NCBI GenBank assembly: GCA_000727475.1 | Contig: KL647292.1 | Location: 2,535,774 to 2,599,773, forward strand | Origin: Sarcocystis neurona | Taxonomy: Eukaryota; Apicomplexa; Conoidasida; Eucoccidiorida; Sarcocystidae | DNA length: 64,000 bases | Reading direction: 5' to 3' | In this document: piece by piece, positions 36,944 to 47,300 of the stretch | How the letters are laid out: each line of letters starts with the position of its first letter | How positions within the stretch are numbered: position 1 is the stretch's first letter | Notes under the pieces: generated by a model | The model's database searches: none | What the model was told of the DNA's origin: nothing | Seen by the model: the letters and a program-made list of their open reading frames with translations, nothing else | Program-made: the position numbers and the translations under genes

Positions 36944-37615
36944 TCACACATGTGTATGAATGGAGTAAATTTTTTGGAGGAGTTGATTCACAAGTCAAGG
37001 TTCCACCACTTCGTTCTCGTCTCTGACGAGAACGAAGTTCTCTCGGGTGAACACGAAGCTGCACTCGCGGCGTGGAAGGAGTTGTGCGCAGTAGGGAGAG
37101 ATTTTTTTTCAGCTGCCGAAGTGGAGACAAAAATATTTCCCACCTTGCTGAATGTTTACGCAAAAACGTCTATTTTCACGGACTTATGCAACGCAGTGGC
37201 CTTAATTTTTCATCACATGCCGCAGAGTAGCTCGTTAGGAGATCTACGTGGAAACGGAGGAAAATTCGCTGAGTCTTCACCACGTAAACATGATCCCGGA
37301 CCGAAACTTTGGTGGTTCGAGAGGGGAGGATTTGGCGCTCGGCTACCTCCTATCTTAGCATCACGAATGGCGTCGGCTTCTTCACTCTGCTCAGGCGCAC
37401 GCCAACCACCTTGGTCTTCGTTACTCTTCCCTCACTTTGTGCCATACATCGTCCACTATTTACTACTTCTCCCCGTGTTCTCACGTGACCTTCGCACTCG
37501 TACGTCAGACCAGTGCTTCCTTGGCGTTTGTCGTCGTCATTTCCATATGTCGTCTTTGCTTCCCTTGTTCCGTTTATCCTCCCCTTCGCTGAAGCTTAAT
37601 CTATTATATACGTGA
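36944..37615 (+). CDS. Unknown protein, candidate exon or short gene
   Basis: A plus-strand frame stays open for about 670 nt from ATG 36944. The first ~95 residues look genuinely coding and helical (NGVNFLEELIHKSRFHHFV, AALAAWKELCAVGRDFFSAA, then ETKIFPTLLNVYAKTSIF and TDLCNAVALIFHHMPQ), resembling a helical-repeat segment. A donor (CAGA|GTAGCT, about 37227) may end the exon; the rest of the frame is pyrimidine-rich and less convincing. No family is recognised. Confidence 0.35.
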   Translation, partial: SHMCMNGVNFLEELIHKSRFHHFVLVSDENEVLSGEHEAALAAWKELCAVGRDFFSAAEVETKIFPTLLNVYAKTSIFTDLCNAVALIFHHMPQSSSLGDLRGNGGKFAESSPRKHDPGPKLWWFERGGFGARLPPILASRMASASSLCSGARQPPWSSLLFPHFVPYIVHYLLLLPVFSRDLRTRTSDQCFLGVCRRHFHMSSLLPLFRLSSPSLKLNLLYT

Positions 37616-38703
37616 GCCTGCCTTCCCCCTTCGCGCATTTTTGCGTATTGCACATTTATGTGTGTCCAGACACATTCGTACAGTGTGTCCTCGTCCACGT
37701 GAATTTTAACTTTTCCATCTGTACCAAGGAGTACACCGCCTCCTCCGCATTCCCTCTCTTCATCTACGCTTACCGACGTTTGCGACGGCTGCTACCTTCC
37801 TCAGATCTCTTCTGGAGAATGAACCGTTTCCCCCTTTTGACGAGGGGCTTCACACTTTCGTCGAAAATCGGTGGCTCTTGTTCAGCGCAGCTTTTCTGAA
37901 TGACGTTTGTACGGGAGAAAAAAACTGCTGACACGAGTCAACATTCCAGCGTGAATAATGAGAGAGTCTGACTTTGTAGAGCAACGCTTATACTGGTACC
38001 GTAAAATCGCACCCAACACAAGAAGATACGCGTAATGAGTTTAACTTTCCTCCGTATGTGCGTCTCTGGGTACCTTATCACCTGCTGGTGAGAGTTCCCT
38101 CTTCAGCGCTGGTGGAACCTGTGGGATACATACATTTGTACGTGGACACGTGGATAATGGTGGCAGGCGTGTAGCGACTTCCTCATAAGTTTTTTTCGTG
38201 AAGGCACACAGCCGTAAAAATAAGCAACTTCATGGACACATACACACCGCGACAGACGTACACCGACTTCTGCCTGTAGGTACAGGAGCGGTTAGAAATA
38301 CATCGACGTACAAGCGCACGCGTACACAGACGTGGATGTGTGCATGCGCTTGTGTGTGTGTGTGTGTGTGTGTACGTCGTCTGTACGCATATGCGTGTGT
38401 AGATGTGTACACGTGGATATAGTTCTGTGATGGAGTAGTGGTACTTTTTACTATTAGTTGCGGTCAGCACTGGTGCTCCCGGGGGCTTGGTTGCCGTACG
38501 ACGAGAGAGAGTGAACGGGGAATTCGTGGCTCGAGCACCTTTTCTTTGTCGACTGCTTTTTCCCGTCGTTTCTTTCCCCTGCTCTCTTGGAATTTTACCT
38601 TCGCTGACGATATTCGAGCGTCCGAACTTTGCTCGTTTTCCAGCATTTTCGCCGGTGTCTTTCCTTCTTCTCCTTCCTCGCGTGTTCCGGAGGTGGCGCA
38701 GCA
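37616..38703. other. Intergenic, upstream of the ISD11-like gene
   Basis: The segment contains a (GT)n microsatellite at about 38350-38375 and pyrimidine-rich DNA. It probably includes the promoter and 5' UTR of the plus-strand gene starting near 38704. No promoter element can be named with confidence. Confidence 0.4.
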
Positions 38704-41361
38704 ATGCGTATGCTAGTGGGTGTGTCGACAAGACACGCAGCTGGCGCCGCTGTGCGCAGGAAAGCAGCGGCAGAGGGGATCGTTTTCTTCCGCGGCTCGC
38801 GTTTCTTTTGTCCGTTCCCCGCTGCGTTTGCTGCTGTCGCTGCAAGTTCCTGCCGTATGCGTCAGCGATGTTCAGCAGCAGCAGTAGCACAACGAGCAGC
38901 AGCGCCGCTCTTTGCAGCCCTGCCCACGCCAGGAGCCCCAGGGCCTGGCCCACTGCGTGGCGCAGCGTCTACTTCAGCAGCGCAGACAGAGTGGCTAGCG
39001 CGGGTCTACAGGGAAGCAGCGAGAGCAGCCTCAGCAGCAGCAGGAACAGCAGCATTACGAGCAAACCCACGGTCGGCAGAAGCACACAGGTATTCGTTTT
39101 CTCCAGGTTATCCGGGGAAGGAAAGAGAACGGCAGGCGGTCGACTGCAACTACAGGGAAGCGTGTAGCAGTAGCAGCTGCGGCACAGACTGCTGCCAGCG
39201 GCCGCCAGCCGCACACATCGTAGCAGCAGCGAGGAGAAACACAGGGACAGGGGCTGGTGTGCTTTGTTCCCATTCTAGCAGACGGCGCTTCTCTATTCTT
39301 AGACCAGCAGCGGCACAGGAGGATACGTACAATATATCCTTCGGTTCAGAATCTCCCGTTCCTCCTCGCTCTGTCCTTGCTGCCGCTCTGGCCTTCGCCG
39401 CCGTTCCCGCTCCGTGTGGCGCTGCTCCTGTTGCTGTTGGTGCTGCTCGGGCTGCTGTGGGTTCAGCACGTGCAGCTGGTTCTGCTGCAGCTCCTGCTGT
39501 CACTTCTGCTGCAGCTCCTGCTGTCACTTCTGCTGCAGCTCCTGCTGCCATTTCTGCCGATGCCGCTGCAGCTTCAAGATCTGCTGCAGCGTCTGGTGCT
39601 GGATCTGCTGCAGCTGCTGTAGCCATTTCTGCTACCGCTCCAGCTTCTGCGGCACCGGCTCCTGCAGCTGGAGCACCGGCTCCTGCTGCTGCAGCACCGG
39701 CTCTTGCTGGTGCAGCACCGGCTCTTGCTGGTGCAGCACCGGCTCTTGCTGCAGCTCCGGCTTCGTCTGCAGCGCGTCCGGTTGCTGCGAGTGTTGCTGC
39801 TGCTGCTCCTGCAACATCTGCTGCGCGAGCTGCAGCAGTAGCAGACCTGCGGGAGAGAGTCCTGCAGGCTGCTTCTGAATTCAAATCTTCCGTGTTCAGA
39901 AAATACTTCGAGCGACGGGTGAGGACGGCACCCATCTCCGCCGCAGCAGCGACATCAGCACGCCGGAGGAGCATCTCCTTGCTGCGTCAGTGTCCTTCTT
40001 CTCTTCATCCTCATTTCGTCCACCGTGTGCTCGTCTACTGAGGACGTCTTTCCTGTCCGTGTGCAATCTGCTTCTTTTCTATTTTGCTGCGGCGCCACCA
40101 GGACTTCTCTCTGTCGCTTAGACGTGGAGCTGCTGCTGCTGCGGCGGCGGCGTGCTCGAGTGGTTGAGGCTACTGCTGATGGTAGTTTATAGTGGACTAC
40201 GTCTGACTACTGCAGCTGCTGCAGCTGATATTGCTGGGTAGTACTAGATTCGCAGTAATAGTGGGACGGCAGTAGAAACGGCTGGAGGTGGCCGTGCTGG
40301 TGCTGCCGGTGGTGTTGCTCATTGAAACGGGGAGTCGGCCGCTGCTGCTGCAGGGGCAGGTGTATCGTTCTGCTTCTGCTGTAATGTTTTAGGCATCGTA
40401 CGTGGGAAAAAGGCGAAGTTGCTGCTGCTGCTCCTGTTGTTCGTAGATAGGTCAACCGGCTGCTGCAGCTGAGTGGCCCAGGCCGTTGCTGCTGTTGCGC
40501 ATTCAGGCACTCGAGCCGGCTCCTGCTGCTAGTGCAGGGTGTTGTCGTTGGGCCCCAGTTTTCCCACCCTGGCCTTTGTACGAACTCCAGCGCGTGTTGT
40601 TGCTTGTTGAATAGCTGCGCCGGCTAGTGCTAAGTGCGAGGCTGCCGTCGCTGCTACTGCTGCTGCTTTGTCGCAGGTGTAATTTAACGCTTCTACCGCT
40701 GCTGCTGCTACTGCGCTCGATAGTCAAACAGTGGCGGCTGCACCTGCTGCTGCTGCCGCTGCTGTTGCTAGTTTAAATTTATTCGGCGCACTGTCACTGT
40801 CTCGAGAGGCTCAAGATTTGGAAGTGCTGCTGTTGCTGTTGGCGCTGCTGCTGCGGTTGGCGCTGCTGCTGCTGCCGGAGTGCCGCTGGTTGGAGGCTAG
40901 TGCTGTGCACCTGTGCGGCAGAGCCCTTCTGCAGCACTGCGCAGCAACTACTTACGCTGCCCTTTCTTTCTGCTGCTGCCGTTTTGCGGCTGCAGTTTTG
41001 CTGCCCCCGCACACGCTTGGAGACGAGGAAAAGGAGGTGCTGCAGCAGCTGCTGCGTCTGTGCAGTGTTGCTGCTGGGCTGCCTCTCCTGAAGCTCCGCA
41101 GCTGCTGCTGTGGTTGCTGCTGAACGTGGGGGCCTCTGCTAATGTGCAGCTGCTGACGGGACTGTGCGTGGCTTTGTCTACCATGCGTGTGTGCTGCAGG
41201 CACGTGAAGATTTCGACAAAATGCAACAGGAGCTGCCGACGGCGAAGGAAAAGGATGTGCAGCAATTCCTTCAGCAGATGGAGGCACACTGTGCGCTTCT
41301 CCAGCGGCAGTCAACAGTTGCCAACATCTACCATGTGGACAAAATGATTTACTTAAAGTAG
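38704..41361 (+). CDS. ISD11: ISD11 (LYRM4)-like mitochondrial Fe-S assembly factor with a very long Ala-rich N-terminal extension
   Basis: Two exons: 38704-39918 and 41200-41361, joined in phase 0 (donor CGACGG|GTGAGG, acceptor GTGTGCTGCAG|GCACGT), giving 458 residues. The last ~83 residues match ISD11. ADLRERVLQAASEFKSS is followed by VFRKYFERRAREDF (human: YRTYAVRRIRDAF) and a helix, then LLQRQSTVANIYHVDKMIYL (human: VIRRQV..QLYSTDKLII). ISD11 binds and stabilises the cysteine desulfurase NFS1 in the mitochondrial matrix. The N-terminal ~375 residues begin Arg/Ala-rich with a presequence-like character and then become Ala/Pro runs, including 8-residue (SAAAPAVT) and 7-residue (ALAGAAP) tandem repeats. 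The LYR tripeptide itself reads LRE. The start is the first ATG of a frame open from further upstream; a start nearer the core cannot be excluded. Confidence 0.85.
39420..39860. repeat. GCT/CTG-rich minisatellite inside the ISD11-like coding exon
   Basis: Includes about three 24-bp units (TCTGCTGCAGCTCCTGCTGT plus CACT) near 39480-39558 and three 21-bp units (GCACCGGCTCTTGCTGGTGC) near 39690-39755. In the coding frame these give Ala-rich peptide repeats. The other frames stay open too, which creates spurious antisense and Leu- or Cys-rich open frames. Confidence 0.9.
39919..41199 (+). other. CTG/CAG-rich intron of the ISD11-like gene
   Basis: The 1281-bp intron is almost wholly made of CTG/GCT/TGT triplets. 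It therefore contains dozens of CAG trinucleotides that mimic 3' splice sites. The true acceptor at 41197-41199 is chosen because it alone restores the conserved RRxRxxF segment of ISD11 in frame. Confidence 0.75.
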
Positions 41362-43406
41362 CGGTGGGATCTATTTACATAAGTGTGTGTCTCTGAATAT
41401 GCCTACACGTATTCATCCCAGTAGTTTGTCTCTCTCGTTACATTTATATATATATATATATATGTGCGTGTGTTTATCCCCAGCAGTATGTCTCTGCCTT
41501 TACATATATATATATATGCGTGTGTTTATCCCCAGCAGTCTGTCTCTCTCTCTATATACACATATGCATGTCTTTATCCCCAGCAGTCTGTCTCTGCTCG
41601 GGTAGAAAGGAACTTGCTTGCGCGCAGCGGGTGAGACGAGGTTTATCTCAAGTAGTTTTTCTGGATACAAAGATGTCTCGGAGGATATCTGCGTCCTACG
41701 GGCGTAAGCATTCGTGCGTCATACACTTGTACATATAGATGGGGAGACAGGGACAAGTAAAGGGAGAGGAAAAAGAAAAGGACACGTTTCGGTAGGTATA
41801 CACGTATCTGCGGGTGTAAGTGAGGCACTTGTGTTGCCATGCCCGAGTTCCTGATGCAGCCCCTCCAGTCGCTAAAAAAATTGTAGTAGTAGCTCTAAAC
41901 TCTAGAATTAGGATGCCTCCTATGTGTCCTTCATCTCGTCTTTTCTTCTCATATATATATATATTTACATACACGTGTATGTATGCAGACGGATAGCTAA
42001 ATAGATACTTACGTATGCGTACATATACGTGTACATACACATAGGTATAGGTGTATATTTACATGCATACGTGCATATAAGTGTGTACGTATATACGTAC
42101 TTCTTCACTTGTAGGGAGTTTTTATCGTCGAGCGGTACACGCGTACACGGGGACGACGTACGAAGGCAACCCTGAACCGTCTTATGCGTCGAGTTGTCGA
42201 TAAATTCCTCTGTATGCCTCTATACGTGTAAGATGGACAAACACTTACATCTGCGTTGGGAGCAAAGAGATAGAGAGAGGGCAGAAAGAGAGAGGGAGAG
42301 GAAAAGAGAGAGACACAAAGAGAGGGAGAAACAAAGAAAAGATATGGTCGCCTCTATGTGCATGTCTATTCTGAACAGAAGCAGAAGTTCTGCTGAGGAG
42401 GTTGCTGCTGGAGTTGCTGGTGGGGCGGAGGGAGAGATTCGAGGGCAACAGGAGAACAGTCAGTCTCGCCTCTATACTTTTCGTCTTCGCTACGTGGGAC
42501 TTATATGTATATGTGTATATACATGTGCATGTACGTGTATCTGCACATCTACGTAGGTGCACGTGAGTTTGTGTAAATCGGGTGACCGTTGATCGGCCTG
42601 CGGCCAGTCGTTTCTTTTGCTGCCTCCTCCATCTGTCTATATACATGTAGAGGTGCAGAAACAGGTGCTACGTACATAAACTACCTACCTGACTGTATAG
42701 GTGTGTATGTGAACATATTTGCATGTCTACGTTAGGATAGGTGGGCCTGTGGACAGCGACGTAGATGCGCGTGACGTGTTGTGTGGACGTGCACATGTGC
42801 GTGACCGGATCCACAGATACATATCCCTCGTACGTATATATATATATATATATACATACGTGCTTGCATATTCCACGTGTAGGCATATACACACAAGTGC
42901 ATGTGTCTGTCTGCAGAAGTTCTTGAAATGACGTGGAGTTTGAACGCGGATGTTGTCAGAAACTGATGTAGGGCACCGGCTGCTGCTCCTGCTGCAGCAG
43001 TCGCGGGCGTCTCTGTCGACGACTGCACTGTTGCAGACTGCGTTCACAAAACAGACCCTCTCCGGCCAACGCCGTAGCTGGGTGTGTGTCCACTACCACG
43101 TGCACACAAATATGAACACATGTACACATATGTAATATATATATGTATATATATACACGTCTAGGAAGAAGAGGATATACACATGTATATGAAAGAAACA
43201 CAGGCATATACATGTACACACATGTAGATATGTAAGTAGACAACGGAGAGGCATATATTTGTAAACGAAGAGGAAGCACGTAAAGACAAGGAGAGAGAAA
43301 GAAAGGAAAATTTGTGCACATATGGATAACTACGCTGATGTGGATACGAGGGTCTGCACACAAATTGCAACTCTCTTTGTCCACATCCCTCTCCCTCTTT
43401 ACACAC
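41362..43406. other. Intergenic microsatellite zone
   Basis: This region contains a tandem repeat at 41408-41602, (TA)n tracts near 41445, 41950 and 42835, a GAGA-rich stretch at 42270-42340 and many TACGTA/GTATAC palindromes. No gene is supported. Confidence 0.6.
41408..41602. repeat. ~50-bp tandem repeat, four copies with (TA)n between
   Basis: Each copy contains TTTATCCCCAGCAGTxTGTC followed by TCTC and a variable TA-rich spacer. The first copy is degenerate (TTCATCCCAGTAGTTTGTC). It lies directly downstream of the ISD11-like stop codon, probably in or next to its 3' UTR. Confidence 0.8.
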
Positions 43407-44319
43407 ATGGAGGTTGTAACAGAGAAACGTGTTGCTGTCCACGCAGTTCTGGACCAAGTAGCTGGCCTAAGAGAAACGCTTTCACACACGTGGGGCAGCA
43501 TTGTGGGGGGCAGCATTTGGCGTGCAGCAGCGCAGTGAGCACGCACGCAGGGCTGCTCGAGGCAGCTGCACCCTAGGTCGAGAAATATACACGTGTATAT
43601 ATTGTTTAGTATATTCTCACTCAACTAACAGAGACATATCCTCGCACACCTACCTGTACACAGCAGGAAACTTGTCTTTACATACACACTTGCATGTATA
43701 GTGCGCATGTGATACGTGGATCTTTATGCACTAAAATCGAAGCGGATACGGAAAATCTCATATCTACAAAGCGGATCAACAGAAGAAAGAATACGAGGAA
43801 GCTTTACGGGCGCCCACGTGGAACGTGGTTGACCACCGCGGTCGCTCGTACATGCCTGTAGGCACCACGCTATCATACATTCGCATGCCCGTGCTGAAAG
43901 CCCCACATCTGCAGGAGTCGGGGCACCACAAAAGTAGGCAGGAACATAATTTGGTGTCTATATATATATATATATACATGTATTCACATGTATAGTGCAT
44001 CCGTCTAAGGTGAAGTAAGGAAGATGACAGGCAAACAGGCACACACACAAAACATGCAGGCATAAGCACATATATATATATATAGATATACGTATATATG
44101 CATACGCATCGACACAGGCGTACACGTGTATGTATAGTGTATGTATAGTATATGCACAGAGTCAACGGTGAATACCGTTTCTTCCCCGAAGTCGCCCGTC
44201 TTAATTATTCCCGCGCAGTCGCAGTTCATACCGAAAAAAGCAGTTGCATGCGTATAGGGATTTCACGGTATGAACCACAGAAGCTGCCAAGGTTCTTGCA
44301 AAGAGCCGCGCAACTATAG
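43407..44319 (+). CDS. Unknown small protein, three exons
   Basis: Exons 43407-43534, 43743-43933 and 44219-44319 join in phase (donors GCA|GTGAGC and A|GTAGGC, acceptors CGAAG and CGCGCAG) and encode 139 residues. Exon 1 encodes VTEKRVAVHAVLDQVAGLRE, then TLSHTWGSIVGGSIWRAAA. Exon 2 is the most convincing: GYGKSHIYKADQQKKEYEEA, then APTWNVVDHRGRSYMPVG and TTLSYIRMPVLKAPHLQES. Exon 3 ends KLPRFLQRAAQL. It is short, basic and free of repeats, consistent with a small organelle or complex subunit, but no family is recognised. An exon upstream of 43407 is possible because the frame is open there. The stop lies 2 bp from the convergent stop of the next gene. Confidence 0.58.
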
Positions 44320-44321
44320 CG

Positions 44322-47300
44322 TCACTTCTTGCTAGATCGCTTGCTCTTCCTGCCGCCGGTTGCTGCTGAAAACAAGGGTACACCTGTGGTAACAACACTG
44401 CCTGCAGACGGCCGCCTCACGCTGCTATCGCCTGCCGTAACCTCCCGAATAAGGCTGTTAATGCTGTTGCTGCTGCCATGAGCACTGCTGCTGTTGCTAC
44501 TGGAACAGCGACTGCCGCTGTCGATGAGGCTGCTGCTGTCACCCGCGCCGTCACTGGTGCACCCCCAGCTCCGACTTTGTGCGCCGGCCGGGGCAGTGCT
44601 CCCGCTGCTTTGTCGGCGATACGTCGAAGCAGGAGCAGCAGCTTCCAGCACCGCGGCTAAGTCCACGTAACCTGTATCATATCCCCCTTCTGCTGCCGCT
44701 CTCGCTCGTAGCTGTTTGTTACGCACGATCAAACCTGTACCGTCCACGCGACTTGCGTGTAGGTCTTCCCCCAGCGGAGTCGGCTGCGGTGCTACTCTTG
44801 CTGCTACTCTCGCCCCTCCATTAACTGGTGCTTGCTTTTCTGCTGCCGCATTTGCCGTTCCGCCGCTCTTTGCGGCTTGGTGCTCTGCCTTCGCTGCGGC
44901 TGGTGTGGCTACACCCGGGGTTCCTCCTGTTGCTGCTCCGTCATCTTGGTGCGCTGTTCTTCCAATCCTTGTATCAGTCGACGGTGTAAAACGTCGAGAA
45001 GAGGCAGGAAGTGGGTACAGCTGCACCTCTGGAACAGCGCCTGTCTCTTCTGCTGCGGCTGCTCCTGTTCTCTGCCGGTGGCACTCCTCCACTGATTCCT
45101 GCTGCTCGTTTTCCCCTTGACGCTGTAGTCGCAAGCATCGCCAGCGCCGTCGCCCCCGGGTTGCAGGTGTCTTTTCGACTGCTTCGCCTCCTTCTAAAGG
45201 CTGCTGTTGGTGCTGCACGTCCTCATCCTCTTCTTGATGCTGAGACTGCTCCGCAGACTGCTGCTGATGCCGTCTTCGCAGCAGCTGCGGCTGACTCTCT
45301 ATTCGGTGTTGCTGCTGCCGCATACACTCCCTCAGGCTTCTTTCTCCTCCGGTAGTCGAGGGATATACAAGTTTTTCTTCACTAGTTTCTTCAACCGTTG
45401 TAACGAGGTTCTGCTGCTTTGTGCCCCAACTGTGGTAGTTGCTGCTGCGCTGCTCTACAGCTGTTGATTTTGTCTGCCGCGTCTTTTCACAGTGACCGCG
45501 CAGCAGCTCTCTCATGGACATCCGCGGCCGTTCGTCATCCTCTTCGTCTCCACGTCCGAATGTTGTGTCGCTTTCGCCCAGTTGTGGCTGCTGCGCCATC
45601 CGTCTCCCGCCGCCAACGCCGCTCAACGGGGCTTGCTGCTGCTTATTGTTCTTCTTCGCGAGCAAGCCTGTGCCCTTCTTTTCCACGTCAACTGGTGGCG
45701 GTCGCTGCTGCTGCTGAAGGCGGCTGGTCCCTTCGCTAGTACCTGTTCTTCTCCCTCTGCTCTTCTCACAGCTGACAGTGGTACTATATCTTGTGCTACT
45801 GCCGCTGCTTCTCGAAGTGTTCCCTATCCCACTAGTAGCGATTCTTTCTGGGATGCTGCCGCTGTCCCTGACGTTGTTGTCGCGCTCCTTGCTGGCGGCT
45901 CCTCTGTGCCAATCTAGCAGGGTGTCCAACGAGTCTCCAAGAATTTTTGCTGCAGCACCTTCCGCGGCGCCGCCACGCCAGCTCGCTGCAGAGTCTGTGG
46001 TGGCTGCATTCTCCTTGGTGTGGGCTCTTTTTGTGGGTTCCTGCGTCTGCGGTCGAGATTGCTGCTGCCCCCCGTATTGCAGCTGCTTCTCCTCCTCACG
46101 TTCCTGGTGTTGTTGTCGCGTATCTTGACGTGCTTGCTGCTGCTCTTCCCCGTCCTGCACCGGCGAAACCCAAGTACACGTCGGGTTCTCATATGTTGCT
46201 GCCTCAACATGCTGCACACCAAGTTCGGTTCTGGTTCCTGACGTATATTCTTCTGCTTCGTTGTCTTCTGCTTCCAGCAGACCAACCGGTTCAGCACCGT
46301 GTGCATCCATGTCTATATTATTGTAGTTTGTACTACGGGCTGGATTATTAAACAGGAGCTCGGCCAACTCCTCCTCTTTCGCCGCGGCAGCAGCAGCTGC
46401 AGCTGCATCAGGGGCATACCTGCTCCGCAGGCTTGCGGGACTATCGTTACGGGCGGCTTCAGAAGCCCCCTCAGGAAGAGGAGCAGCAGCAGCAGCAGCG
46501 CTGGAAGCCGCAGCCGCGGCAACACCAGCAACGGCAGCTGCACGATTGCTTGTCTCTCCTGGAGCAGCAGAGGTGCAAAGCGATAATCTGACCATGCGCC
46601 GGTCAATTGCGGCAGCAAGAGAGACTAATCGGTGCACCATTGCTGTTTCTGCAGGTCGCGTTGTAACGGACTTCTTCTCATTTGAAGAGGCCGCAACACG
46701 AGGAAAATCTATAGAAACAGGGCGACGTATAGAAAGAAGGGTGGTAACAGGGGCACTAGCATGCGCAGGACGGTCGGCAGAGTCGAAATGAAAGGCCACG
46801 CTCTTTCGCGGGTTCATCGCGGACTCTTGCAGCTGCACAGAGTCTCCTTGCATATTATGGTTCTGTTGTTGCTCGTTCGTCTGCTCCACAGCTTCCTGCT
46901 GCTGGTCTTGCTGGTGGGGCTGTCGTTGCTGCTGCTGCTGGTCTTCCTGCTGGGGCTGTCCTTTTCCCTGTTGCTCCTGCTTTTGCTGACACTGCTGCTG
47001 CGGCGGCGTCTGTAGGGGAAGCAGTTGCGGTGTTGGACCGCTTCCTCTAACTGTGTAAGCGAGCGCTGCAGCAACGGCGTGCTTGGCGTTGCAACACTCT
47101 TCCATATCCATCCTTCTCACTGCGTGTCTGATTCTATCTACGCAGCGATGGACGAGAGGGACGTCGCCTTTCCTCCCTCTTCTTCCAAAAGCTCGAATGA
47201 TAGAAATCACTCCCTGCAGCGACAGCAGCGGCCACAGACGACTCAGCTGCTCTGCAAGTCGGTAGAACAAGATATTCTCATCACACTGCAACACCTCTCT

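Noticed and set aside
39150..39974. 274-residue Ala-rich open frame on the minus strand opposite the ISD11-like exon
   Set aside because: It is the complement of the GCT tract and has no conserved segment; the plus strand carries the recognisable ISD11 core in frame.
40150..40180. tRNA-like start (GTGCTCGAGTGGTTGAGGC)
   Set aside because: No matching acceptor stem, anticodon arm or T-loop follows; it lies in the CTG-rich intron of the ISD11-like gene.
45911..46351. Several plus-strand Leu/Cys-rich frames of 90-140 residues
   Set aside because: They are shadows of the Gln/Ala/Ser-rich minus-strand coding exon 49374-44322.
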